NCBI GenBank assembly: GCA_973895155.1
Contig: OZ316893.1
Span: 23,746,001 to 23,810,000 of the forward strand
Direction: 5' to 3'
DNA from: Marsupella aquatica
Lineage: Eukaryota > Marchantiophyta
DNA length: 64,000 bases
Shown: piece by piece, positions 22,986 to 35,295 of the stretch
Layout: every line of letters begins with the position of its first letter
Numbering within the stretch: position 1 is the stretch's first letter
Position numbers and translations under genes: made by a program
Notes under the pieces: model-generated
Seen by the model: the letters and a program-made list of their open reading frames with translations, nothing else
Told to the model about the DNA's origin: nothing
Databases searched by the model: none

Positions 22986-25900
22986 GAGCGCGACCATCCA
23001 AGGACCTGGATTATGCCAACTGCCTCCGGCTTATACAAATAAACACGCAAATGTGGGGAAATGCGGAGGCGCTAAACCCTTCTGTAGTTGGGTATATTAC
23101 GGGAAACGCCCCAAATGTCACGCCTGTGGGACACATAGGCAAATTACCCCAGGGAAACGTCAAACTGCTAGAAGTATCAAATCCCTCGTTATGTATGGGA
23201 AAGCATGGGTATTTTCAACCAAATTCCCTAAGATGTCCGGAATCCCCACTTCTTTGTTATGGTACACTGATTCACCAAGTCAGGTGGGGAAATCCCCAAC
23301 TCCTCGACCATGCATATCCTCCTTGTGAGATCTCTTGTAATCAAGTACTTAGGTTATATGATATTCTAGTCATAAAGTTGTCATATCAGTGCTTTCTATA
23401 TTGCAACAGGGTGTCAATTCCTCCAAAACTTAATTTATCATTGATTGTATTCATTAAAATTTAGATTGTTAATATGAGTTTAATTGTGTGTAATTCTGGA
23501 ATTTGCAAACGTGTGTGGGTACAGTTAAGTTCAGAACGTAACTAAGGTGCGTGCAATTTGGAAGCATTATTTTACTTGATTTCAATTAAGAAGTGGTACA
23601 ACCATATGCCCGCGCGTGGCCCATCCCCGGGCCCATCCCCCAGAAAGTTTGAATGCATTACACTGATTCACCTGTGCTCTTCTGAAAAGCCCGCTAAGAT
23701 TAATTTCCCAATATTTGGCTTTTCAAAAGCTTAACCCTAAACCCTTGTGCAAACAGTTTAAGCTCACCATAACATTAAGCTGGGTTTTTTCATCCAAAAC
23801 GAACCAAATAAGTCAAATATTACTTCCATCGAAACTGTACGAGTTGTGTATATATGCTACTAGCTATAGTCATTGCGTACAGTGAAGAAGTAAGTCGATA
23901 GTCTTGGCTGTGAAGCCGGGTATTAAGCCTCTTTATCATACTTAGGAGTCTTGAATCAACTTGAAATCCTTTTGGTTATGTAAGGAAGTCTATCGTGCTT
24001 ATTGAGCAACCAGAGTTGAAGTAAATATATGAGTCTCCAGGTGTGTCATCTATTAATAGATTTTGTGCATGGATTCCTAGCTCTTGAAGGACTCTAGATG
24101 TAAGCCCCTGTAGTGTAGCTCGTGCACTGGCCCTAGCCTTCAAAGAGCTAGCTCTTGAAGAGATACTGTCTTTTACGTATGCTTCTAGCTTACAAGGACC
24201 CACTTATGAGAAGCATATATATACCTAATATCTAAAAGAGCATGCTTTAGTTGCTCTTTATGAACTGCAATCACTAACGTACTCATATTGGACCTAATTA
24301 AGAGAGCTTCTCCAATTGATCTGAAAAATTATTAGATCTTATCCGTCGAACGCAGGGGCATCTCTTTCAAAATATCTTAGGTCGACCACATGCAATTCAT
24401 GTCAAAAAATTAATTTAGTGGGCCCGTTAATTAGTGGGTCGTCCTTATATATTCTCCACCTAATTCCTCTACAGTAGTTAAAGTAGGTACATGATCATTC
24501 ACGTGATTGTGACACCTGGAGATCGATTGTAGAGGCGTATGAGGCATGGGTGTGGCCCCATCAATCATATATTCCTAGCAATTAATATCTCAAAATTGAG
24601 TAAAAGGCCGGATCTCTAATGTGTTTTTTTATCAAATTAGGAATATCACTACTACGGACTACTCTCTTGCCTGAAACAATTCAGACATGTTCAAGGAAGA
24701 AATTACACCAGCTCAAATTGTGCCACCTCCAACCCCGCCTCCAACAAAGAAGAAAACAGTATACAAACATTCGCCAATAGTCCAATCTTATTGCTTATTT
24801 GCAACAGCTATCAGTATGATGTTTTATTCAAGCTAATTGTACTATGTACGTACTCTCACCGCACATGGTGCAAGGAAACCAATACACTTGTACACTAATT
24901 GCCCTTAAGTGCCCTTTTTGAGTATGTCTTGTTTTGTGTCGGTCGTATAGCGCCCCAACACATGAAGGAAGGGCTGAAGAAACCGGTCCAAGACTTAACA
25001 TAAGTAATTCATTGTTCTCGCAATAAATTTTACACATAGATTAAAAGTACTATGGAGCATTGAGCTAATTAACTTATCTATATACATCAGAAGCCTTAAG
25101 TAATGTACCTCGGGGACTACCTCTTGCTATGACCACTTTATCCTTTTGCCGAATCTGCTTAACTACATTCAGGATCGATTCACCACTCTCATTTTGGTTT
25201 AGCTATATGCAACAATCCCCGGCCATGCAAAAGTATCGGCCTTCCTTGTTGGTGAAGACATATTGGTGTCTCTTCCTTGGTGGCCGGCTCCATTTCTTAA
25301 TGGAACTGACTTGTAGTTGCATACATACCTGAACGGTATACCAAATCTTCTTTCTTCAACTAATGTAAAAAAGTTTGAGCTTAATATTAAATTCCCTATA
25401 ATTATTTCACACCTCCAATCAGAGACGGCGGGAATAAAAGATGAGATTAGAACTAATGTATACATGTCATTAAAATTGGTCCTAACTGAGCACGTTATAT
25501 TTCTGAGAAATGGATCCCCTTAAGTTGAGGGAATTTCTGATCAATGCCAGTAAAAAAACTCTTAATACAGGGAGTTAATATTAATTTAGAAAGTCAGTCC
25601 ATATCGCTCATGGCTTAACTTGTAAATGAACGCGGATGTCTTGATAAGAAGGCTGAGATCAAGCAAGGATGCATCTCAAGCGTAATTATTTATCTTTTGA
25701 TGGACATGTTCATATATAACCTGTTTAATTACTTAACTAACATGGAAGAGTTGCATACCTGAGGTAATTTTGATGCATATTATAGGTCGCAGATTCTGAA
25801 TTAATTGCTCCAGTTCAAAAATCAAATCATTCACTAAATGGTTTCTTGGAACTTTTCTTTTTACACAACGAAGGTAGGTTGTAATGTTTTGATTATTTTT

Positions 25901-27734
25901 GCCATTAGAGAATCGAACTGTTAAGTCAGTTAGGCTAAGTAAGCTTATCACCTTAGATCACCCAGCTGCGCCTTAAGCTTAGGAGCAGTGCTTGTCGCGC
26001 GTCTTTACTTTCAATTTCTCTCCCTTGCGTGGATTCTTTTTGCTGGGCTCCACCTCGCTGGTCCCAGCAGTTTAGTAGGTTAAATCACATGGTTCCTACT
26101 GAAATCAAGCTAAGGTGACAGTTTGAGTTTTAATTTACTTTATCTAACGGTTTGATCTGAATACGTACTTCCTCCGATCCCCAGGTACAATGATTATGAG
26201 CTCTTCTACAGTAGCTTATCTAGTCATGAAACCGAAACAGTGATTACATGTGATCTGGAAATCCATCCAAGGTACTCAGCCCAAAAACTGGGAGCCCCAA
26301 ACTAACTATTTGATGGGCACAATCAATAAGCCCCAACTAAGAGGTTGGTGACCAAGATAACAGCCTTGTCCTTCCTACATGATACATCCTTCATTAATCT
26401 ACTGAAAATACAATTTCATCTGATTGACTTATAGGTGTTCTAAGAGCTATATATACATGCTTTTCTTCAGCAGGTAATGAGCGGGGTAGGCAGAAGTCAC
26501 AATCAACTTATAAGAATAACAATTACATTTATCAGCTGGAAACTGCAAACCCCGCAGAACAATCCTTAGTGGCACTAAATGTATACTCGATCTTTGATAA
26601 GTCAATTGCAGGAACGGAAGTGAGGTTACTCTTGTCGAATATGGCAGAATTAATAAGCGTACGTTGATACTATCAGTCTTTGCAATGTATATGTTCTATT
26701 TTACTGAATTTGCCCATTCCAGGCCTCATGCATGTCTCTCTTGTTCTCACTCTCTCCCTCTCTCCCTCTCCCCCTCTCTGTCTCCGTCTGCATATCTCAG
26801 GTTTCCCATCGATCGATCTACACGTGCATCCTCGAGACCTAAAGAATATTAATTCTGAGATGCCCTCACATATGAAACTTCTTGCGAAGCTTAACGCTCG
26901 GCTAAAAGGTTCTTACCCCTATGAGCTAGTTCCATAGGTGATGCGTAGGGTTCCATTGAGGCAGCTAGTGACCATTTAGATCTTAGTTTATCTGATCGAT
27001 ATTAGCTAATAGTTGTTGTGCCGAGGTTTTGCCATAGATGTCCGTCTATAAGAATTAACACAGAGAGTATAGGTTTGCTTTATGAGGGGAAATAGTTTGG
27101 CTATGTTATATTTTAGATGAGTGTTGTTATTGTGAATATATTGCAATTAAAAAAATCCCTAACTCGTTCTATGGACTAGTTTCTCTGGCTGTACTGTGCA
27201 GTGGACTATGCAAAAGCAAACGTCCAAGCGTAATTAATAACTAGGATTGATCTCTAGTAGCTCATCAGCATTGTAAGTAGCAATCACTGGGCTAGACTGG
27301 CCGGGAAGGATAATGATTACAGTCGAGCCCCCAAACACCCCTTTCATCCCTGTAAAGGATTAAAAACAAGCTAGGTGACCACGAGAACGACTGTAGCTAC
27401 GACCCATAAATGGCTCTAACCGTCCTTAATTAATACACCTTTACATAAGCGCGGACTACTAACTACTAGATAATGGTTGGTTAACTTATGCGTCGTTAGA
27501 GTGGTCTCTCCACTCCATCAGCCAGAATGATTATCATCAAGCCTTGCTAGATGCTAGAGGAATCGAAACTATTTAACGAGCTGGCTGCATACTCGCATAA
27601 AGGTCTTGGTCAATATGTTTTCGAGGAGTTGAGGCTCCGTAATAAGAGGGAGGTAACCGGGGAGTATAGGATGGGAATCACCAGCAGCTGACGTGGGACA
27701 TAAGATGTGAGTTAGCAACACTAGGGTACGTGAA
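22986..27734. other. Intergenic region with isolated candidate exons only
   Basis: No complete gene could be built. Segments with protein-like composition are a plus-strand frame at 24689-24832 (Pro-rich, MFKEEITPAQIVPPP start) and a minus-strand exon-like stretch at about 25123-25209 (SILNVVKQIRQKDKVV) preceded by other short exon-like segments up to 25.5 kb. A CT-rich simple repeat lies at about 26735-26790. They may be remnants of one or two genes. Confidence 0.35.
26612..26937 (+). CDS. Candidate last two exons of an unrecognised gene
   Basis: Exon 26612-26658 (after ATTGCAG, before GTACGT) joins in phase 1 to 26801-26937 (after ATATCTCAG). The joined reading is VTLVEYGRINK then a 45-codon open stretch ending at TAG 26935-26937 with KLLAKLNARLKGSY. 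A competing frame in the first exon is also open, and no upstream exon fits phase, so this is tentative. Confidence 0.25.
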
Positions 27735-29978
27735 TCAAAATTCAGGGTGGTGGAATACGTCCCTGGTAGGCGACCACTCTGGCATGGAGGGTGAATACGG
27801 GGCCGAAGGTGACCATCCACCATGCGGGTGAGAAGGAGAGTATTCCCTGCTGCGGGGTCGTCTGCGTTGGCGGCCAGGACGGTGACTACTATTCACTGAT
27901 GAAGGCGAGGATGGAGACCCATTGCTCCTGTGGCCTCTAGATGCATTTTCTCTGAATAGATAACAAATTACGATTAGAAAGGAAGTTCTTTTAAGCGTCC
28001 TTCACTTGGGATCCATGTAAGGAGTATCCTGCACTTTTTACCCATTCATTCTCAATTGACAAATGGGACCATACTTCCTTCAGTTACCACCCTGTGAAAG
28101 ATGAGAATTATTATATTTATATCAAATGAATGCAGTAGTTTCGGACTAGTGTGTATATAAGTTTCAAATTACAGTCCAAGTTGATATACATCTAAGACAG
28201 GCAGGACTAAACCATATAAGTCCACAGATCAAGGATCAAAAAAGAACTGAAGGCTGGTTTTAATTTGGATCTTTAATTTAACCTTAGATACTGGTACTCA
28301 CTGCTTGAAGCTACCTGAAAATTACGGGTACAGGAAAAACAATACATGCCTTGGGTCTAGATTTTGCCGGACTCTCGCTCCATCTCCACATCTCCTGGGA
28401 CGGGTAGACTCCGAACTGGCCGTTGAAGATTCGTCTGGTCCACTTCCTGAGTAAGGATCGTAGTTGCAGTAGATTAATTATCGGGTTTCAATATGACTGT
28501 TTATAATGTTGTACTGCTTAACTTTATTAAAGCTTAGCCTTATACACTCTATACTAGGATCTCAAAAGTCGACAACAGATATATGCTTAACTCGGTAGTA
28601 TATTGAAGATAGTTCCTGCTAATCCTCAATTAAGCCAAGGTGGGGACGCAAATGAGTCACCCACCCAATCTTCTTGGCATGCCAAGAGGTGCGTGCCTGT
28701 GAACAATTGGATGTGACGACTGGACATGGTCATCAAAATCTGCATACTGCATTCGTTCTGGCTCTTGTCCAAAGCCCAACCTATCAAATGTTGAAAGTCT
28801 ATCTGTTCTTGTTCCCGTTCCTGTTCCTGTGATTTTTTACGTACAGTGGAGGAATTCACAAATTTGTTCATGTACAGTGGAGGAATTCACACATTTGTCC
28901 AGGCAAAAGCCATGGATTTGATCTCGTCATATTTAATGACCAAACTTACAAAATATTATCATTAAGAAAGCAACGCTGACAGCACAGTGTCTGACAAATG
29001 CAAATTAAATTAATTTCCTGAATGTGGTCATCTAGGGCTTACTACTAAAAGTGAAATTTTGGAACTGGGGTTCACGAGTTGATGAATTGTCCGGTCACCT
29101 TAGAATTGAAAATCATTAAAAATTTAGCTGCAATCAGAGCTAGAATAGGAATTTTCTGGATTGACATCATTGCATATCCTGGCGCCGCCTGCTTTCAAGT
29201 TAGGATGATTTCCTTGCCTTCAACAGCGAATATTCCCGGAACAGGCTCCAATGGCTGCATCTAGTCCTTGCAATTATCCTACAAGAAATTTAATCTGTAC
29301 CTGGGCCGGGAGGAAACCGGGAGCCGGGAACAAATCCTCCATCCAGACGATGTAGCCCGAGCCTGTCTTCTCTTGCTTGTGGGCTGACATCATTGCAATC
29401 AGGTATCCCACAACCAAGATTGTACCTCTCCCCGTGCCAATGATCCTGATGTAATTTGAATTGCAGTTATCCATGCCAGTACGTATAATTATGGCATCGG
29501 AATTATATTGAGAGTAATTAGTTACATGAAGGTTAGATTAGTTGAAATTAAGTTCAGATGAATGACTTTCTATCTGTTTTAAACTTGATCGCACACTCGA
29601 CGGACTTCGATTGTTGTCTTCCGAAAACACTCAATGGATGTTTGACGGGTTCTTCTCCAACAAATAGTGGGCAGCATCTTTGCTTTTCCCCGTAAATAAC
29701 ACTTAACACAAAAGAATTCGATTTACTTTACGATGAGTTCATTTGCTTTGTCTTCAAAAGTCCTCTAGTTTCAATATTCAGAAAAGAAATTCACCGACTT
29801 GGGCAGGCTAGGACTGATGCCCAGACGAACCAAGTTCTTTATTTACATTTCCCCAAAACCATTCCTTAATTATGGCAAGTGGAGGTAAAATCTACGCAAG
29901 TACCACAATCAACGAGAGCTAGACGGCTTACTTTTTCTAGGGCTGGATCACCATACACTCGAGCCATAATACTTTCTA
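27735..29978 (-). CDS. Unrecognised Ser/Pro/Arg-rich protein, C-terminal five exons
   Basis: Five exons agree in phase: 29932-29978, 29301-29445, 28665-28826, 28350-28446 and 27735-27951 (stop TGA 27735-27737). Four junctions are supported by acceptors TATATCAG, ACATCAG, ATCACAG, TTACTCAG and TCTATTCAG. Three donors are GT (GTAAGC, GTACAG, GTGGGT). The last intron uses a GC donor (AAG|GCATGT), and only that choice keeps the 72-codon last exon open. The protein is low in hydrophobics, with Gly-Thr dipeptides, a RRxRRRPRSRE basic patch and a WSPSAPYSPSMPEWSP tail, suggestive of a disordered nuclear/RNA-associated protein. The start is not resolved: an exon-like stretch at about 30346-30535 (minus, MAARARQRRARSEGQ) may belong to it. 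No family recognised. Confidence 0.45.
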
Positions 29979-29999
29979 CTGATATAAAAAACTCTGCAA

Positions 30000-31618
30000 T
30001 GCTTCTGAGCAAACCTTAGAACGGAGGTTGATGAGACTCACGTTGTAGCCTGGAAATCTTGCATGGTTACAAGAGACTAGCTAGGGTCTGATAATTTATC
30101 AATGCATAGTGGACTACATGCCCCAAGCAATGTTCTGACAATTATATTATTCTCAGGTCATCAATGTTAACATATGTTCATCTGTCGAGAGGAATTCCCT
30201 TAGCAATAGCAAGCCTCTACCTCCATACCGGTATTAGTAAATTAATAATCTTTTAAAGCTCTTTACATTCTTGATTTCAATCAAAGAGTCCCTTCTCCAG
30301 TCGTTGGGTTGTGGGTTGTCTAGTTGACATCAGTTTTGGTCTACATTAGTCCCTTGCCTGATGGTTCGATGGATATTGCGGGGATGAAACCCGATAGTCC
30401 GGGGTTGCAGGCCGGGACCTAGGAGAAAAGGTCCTGTCTGAATATTCGTTTTGCATCTCAGGGTAGTTCCAATCAGCCCTGCTCCTGCTTTGTCCTTCGC
30501 TTCTGGCTCGTCTCTGTCGCGCCCGGGCAGCCATCTCAACCAGCAAAAGATGGGATGGCGAGCAGCTGGCTACCGGAATGGCCAAACTAGGCAACTGGAA
30601 ACATAGTGCACTCCATAGGCTCGTCTGTACCAAGTCACAAAGAAGACCGGCGACAGGGAAGATCCAGTCTCATATGGGGCATAAGACGGGACCGAAAGGG
30701 TGTGCCTCTTGGGCCTTACAAACGGGCATCCTTTTGTAAGAGGTAAGGGAATCCACAGTGAAAAAGTTAGCTGGGTTCGGCAATTTTATCTCCTCACCCC
30801 CCAGCGTAATACTTTCCTTGTCCACAGAGGAAAGCCTGTTGCTGCACCTTCCAAGTTCCAAGCCATCTTCATGAGGCAAGGGTGTTACTATATCTTCCCA
30901 GTGGCATGCGTTGTCCAACTTGCAATCCATTTTCATGTAGACGCAAGGGTATTCCTATATCGTCCTACCGTAGTTGAATACAATGTCCAAGTTGCAAACA
31001 GTGTACACTCACAACAATGTCCTCAACAAGCCCTCTTTCACCATTCCTAACATAAGAGACGCTCTATAGTAGATACAGCCTCAGCTACTAGTTAGGCAGA
31101 GAATGAACCGTAATCACCCGCTTGGTTTATACACACTAAGACATACTCCCTGGGCAGATATTCAACCCTCGTTACTTCCTTGGTTCTGTACATAGGCACA
31201 GTCACATAGAAATACTCTGCTGGTGGTCCACCAGCATACACTGGAGATACACAGAAGTGAAGGGAATGTATGGTAGCACGAGAGGAATGTGTAACTCAGC
31301 TCCGTATCCGATTGGCAACATACACAGGCTTCGAAATAAGACCACTTTCCTTTGGAAAGACACAACTGACTGCTATACAAAATTTGGGGCAATTGTAAAG
31401 AGAACAACCTAAAAAAAATCTTCCGGCAAAATAAAAAATATTTCACATGCTACACTGACTATTCCTGCCTCGAGTGGAGCCACAGTTCCTACTTACTAGT
31501 TTTAATTAATTACAAATGTACAGAAGGACCTCTTGCACCCAATTCTGCGACATGGCTGAAGAGGAGTGCTGTTTGAAGGTTCGACGAAACAATGTTGTTG
31601 GTAACAATCTATGACAAA
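30000..31618. other. Spacer between the unrecognised gene and RSH
   Basis: Holds the possible first exon of the unrecognised minus-strand gene (30346-30535) and the presumed 3' UTR of RSH next to 31619. Two imperfect copies of a ~70-bp unit (CTTGG.../...ACACCCTTGCCTC) are visible on the minus strand at about 30830-31000. Confidence 0.4.
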
Positions 31619-34600
31619 CTAGCAAACACTCGCGTTCTCCTCTTGAGGTGTGGGAGAACCATTGCTGACATTCGGATTACTCCCATTGTCCCAATACAAC
31701 CTCTGGAGCTGCTCCCGCTGGAATTCCAACGCTATCTTGCCGCATGCTTCACCACTGGGTAACAAAGACGCTATATGAGCCTCTGTAAGTTCTGATTTTC
31801 TTTTGGACAAAGGCACCATCATCGGCATAGCTTCACGTTCAAGAGTAAGCTCTACCAGATCTCCCATCCTCAACTTTTGCTCAAAGTTTTCGACGAATTG
31901 GTGATTCACCTTAGGTCGCAACAATTTTTGAGACGCAAATTTACTAGAAACGGATATGAAATCTCGGTCCGAAGAAATCTTGAGAAGCAAGTCAGCAGCT
32001 GTGGAGCCCGGAGTCAACTCCTGCACAATCATCTGCAGAGGGCCAACACTTCTGTGTGACATACTTTATACTGACAAAACACAATATCCCCCTAAAGTAT
32101 TCTCCTAGCTTTAAGCTAACCTCAACAGAGCTCTAGCCATGAGAATTTAGCGAGACTTATTATCATCATCAAAAAGGCAGTAGCAGACGAATTGCAAGGA
32201 AATATAGTGAGACTTACATTTTCATTCTTTAGCATGATGACAAACAATGGATCATCATCACTTTGTGGTGGTAGTGAACAAAAATCTGCATAAGGGCAGC
32301 TATCCTTGTGAAACGGGAATGGACATGGTGGCTTTAAGTGCGCTTCCAACGGTGATACACGAAGCTTTGTATCCAGAATTTCACTATGCCAAGTGAGAAC
32401 CCATCTTGCCCATTCCACCTTTTGCAAGACATAAGAGGAATGTTTGCTATTGTTCTCCTTGTACCTCCAATGGGCAGCTAAACCAAACTCGGCTTGATAA
32501 TGCATGTCCAAGGTTCTGATCTGGACTTCCAAAGGATGACCGTCCTCCCCCCATACGACAGTATGAAGGGATTGATATCTGCAAAAACTTGGCAAAACCT
32601 TAGACGAAAGTCGACAACAAAACAAGGCTGATCTCGAGTAGTAATCCAAACTTGAATCCATTAAGGTAGGCAGGTTTTTACCCATTTGCCTTCGGTTCAG
32701 CGATATAATCCTTGTATTTTTTAGGAGTGTGAGGCCATAAGCTGTGGACAACGTCTAGGGCCGCGTAGCAGCTATCTGTATCTTTGACAATCAAGCGCAA
32801 TCCTCGAACATCATATATTTCCTCAATGTTGCGCCCTTTTCTGAAGAGGTCACGTCCATTTAGAATTTGAAGTGTTAGATTCTCCATCACATCCTCTTCC
32901 AACTCCAGATGGACTAACAAAGACATACATTCTAAGCAGAAATAAAGTGGCAGTGCTTGCGACTTACTGTCTGTGTTAGATTCAAGAGCTGTAACAGCTA
33001 ATCTCCCTTACCTAATCATCTTCGAGTAAATGCTGTATAAATTCTTCGGCCGGCCACAAACATCACTAAATTCCACTCCCTCTTTTCGCAAAGCCAACTC
33101 CAGTTGCTGAATCGAAGACATGACCACTCCTTCCTGCCAGCCATCATTAATCTTCGATACCAACTCCTCATATTCTTGAGGTTTCAGGTACCTAAAGCAA
33201 ATATCTTCCATCTCAGCTTTCCAACTCCATATACCTAACCTGTTTGCCAGTGGAGCTAAAATTTCAGATGTTTCCTTTGCTATGCGTATTTGTGTAGCTG
33301 CAGAAAGAGCCTCCAGGGTTCGTAAGTTGTGAAGTCGGTCAGCAAGCTTGATCAGAACCACACGAACATCCACCATTGCTAGAAACATCGTCCTGAGGCG
33401 ATAAGCTTCCTCTGGATTACCAGCAGTCCCATTGTCCCGGGCCAATTGACTGAAAGCACTCAGCTTTGAGACCTGGCAATACAGAGACTAGTAGATTAGT
33501 GGGATTCTTTTGATAGTATATTCAATCTTCCTCTGGTACACCACAAACAGCATTTACTACACCAGAGTCGACCTCCAGACATAAAAATAAGGTAACTCAC
33601 CCCTGAAACGAGGGACTCGATTTCGTCTCCAGCCAAGTCCCGGAGTTGCGCTTGGTCCATCGAAGAATCATCGAGGGTGTCGTGCAGCAACCCTGCTGCT
33701 ACCACTGTGCTATCTGCTCCAGTACTTGCAAGTAAAATGGCAGTCTCCACACAATGAACCAGATAAAGACTTCCACTCCGTCTTACCTGCAATTGCAACC
33801 GCAGAGCGATCAACATCAATCACCAGGGCCGCACTATCCTCCAGATCTAGAGCAAAGGTTCAGTAGCCTCGAACAGCAAACCTTACAATGCCCCAATGCA
33901 TAATCAAAAGAAACGAGTCAGCACGCCAAGCAGATCCATCTTAGGCATACCAACCTCTCATTGACAACTTCTAAGACGCATCCTTGTGGATCCATAAAGA
34001 CAGCCTAAGGTAACATCGGCTAACAAACAGAACGCAAACAACAAAAACAACAACGCATTACCTACAGAAACTCAAGACGTATAACTTCGACACGAAGCAA
34101 ACAATCGGAAATTACAAAACAAATATTGGAACAGAGCATATGAATGTCATGCCCAGTGAATCATTGAATCTAGCATGGCAGAATCTGAAGACATACTTGA
34201 CCCCTGTGAGCCTCCTCAGCGACCCAGAAAGCTTTGACGACGAGTGGGTCGACGAAAATTTTGTGTCGCTCTTGGGCGTCAACAAGAAGCTCTTGTGCAG
34301 ACAGAGGTAACTTGGAAGCCCCCGAAGTCAAAGAAGGTCGAGCATGATGTGAAGCAAGCCCAGTAAATGACATCTTCGCTTCCTCAAGCTCCAGGGGTTC
34401 TCCATTGATTTTTCTCATAATAGCCTTACTTGGCACAGTAGACCAAAAAACATTATCATTCCTTAAAAAATAGTGGTCAAACTTCCCCGTCTTATCTTCT
34501 GGAGAACTTGAGTTGCTGCAAGTGGCAGATGATTCAGCACTAACCACTCGCGATTGAACATTAACAGGAGTGGTGTTGCTACCAACTTCGAATCCTACAC

Positions 34601-35192
34601 TCCTTGCCATTGGACTGCGTTCATCAGCTAACAGTACACTCTTCTTGTGAGAGTGACGGTCCAAGTGAGGATCAAGAGGAGGTAGGCCAGGGGTACTCGA
34701 GACGCCGTCCCAACCAATCAATGAGTGTTTTAATGAGGTTTGATGGCTGTTCCGCGGAACAGGCCCCTGAAGGACAGAAACTGGGCTACGCTCCTTCAGC
34801 ATAAATGAAGGTCCATTTGGAACACTGGCAGACCCTCCACGGCCGTCAATACGATCCCAATTCCCAACATAGTGACTCAAACTATCCTGTGAGGAGCTAC
34901 GCACCATTCGGCTCAAATTATCTTGTGAGGAGCTGCGAACCATTCCTGAAGTGCTGGCAAATGAGCAATCCAATCCATCACTCACTGAACAAGGAGACTG
35001 TGCTGGTGGTCTATTACTCGCAAACAGACCAGACAACCCCCCGACCACAGGCCGGGCTGCTGAGCTGTGATGATGCACGGGCCGTAAGTGGGTATCAACA
35101 TCACTGTGTGTAGCAGGGGAATTGCTCAAAGAATATTGAGTAGACCACGCCGCTGCCGGGGGCGAACTGGAGTACAGAGCAATCCCAGCCAT
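31619..35192 (-). CDS. RSH: Plastid RelA/SpoT homologue, RSH2/RSH3 type (p)ppGpp synthetase/hydrolase
   Basis: Six exons in perfect phase: 34197-35192, 33601-33786, 33012-33472, 32682-32840, 32218-32578, 31619-32032, giving 858 residues. ATG 35192 is the first Met after an in-frame TAG (35202-35204). The N-terminus (MAGIALYSSSPPAA) is Ser-rich, as in plant RSH2/3 plastid transit peptides. The HD hydrolase domain has H343, HD at 367-368 (LLHDTLDD) and KLADRLHN (about 437-443). The synthetase domain has YDVRGLRLIV (557-566), GYQSLHT (601-607) and EVQIRT. A TGS-like domain follows from about 722 (MIVQELTPGSTAADLL). It makes and degrades the alarmone (p)ppGpp in plastids. The presence of the Gly in GYQSLHT argues against RSH1. 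It is longer than the ~710-aa Arabidopsis RSH2/3, mostly through the N-terminal region. Confidence 0.95.
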
Positions 35193-35295
35193 GGGCAAAC
35201 ACTACTTCCCTACCTCTCGCAGCTCGACACTTCACGGTCTTGAAGTCTGGACACCAAAACACATCAATCAAAGCAAAGTTAGGTACTGCTTCCAT
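35101..35295 (-). promoter_or_regulatory. Upstream ORF overlapping the RSH start codon
   Basis: ATG at 35295 opens a 64-codon frame that runs out of frame past the RSH ATG (35192) and stops at 35101. If the transcript includes this ATG, scanning ribosomes would tend to bypass the RSH start. A TTTTGCAG acceptor at about 35313 suggests a 5' UTR exon beginning just upstream, which would include it. Confidence 0.45.

Noticed and set aside
4090-23340. Weak similarity between GACATGCATGGTTTTCCCC near 4100 and the inverted GGGGAAATCC...ACCATGCATATCC near 23290 as possible element ends
   Set aside because: Match is short and interrupted, with no flanking target duplication; could be chance.
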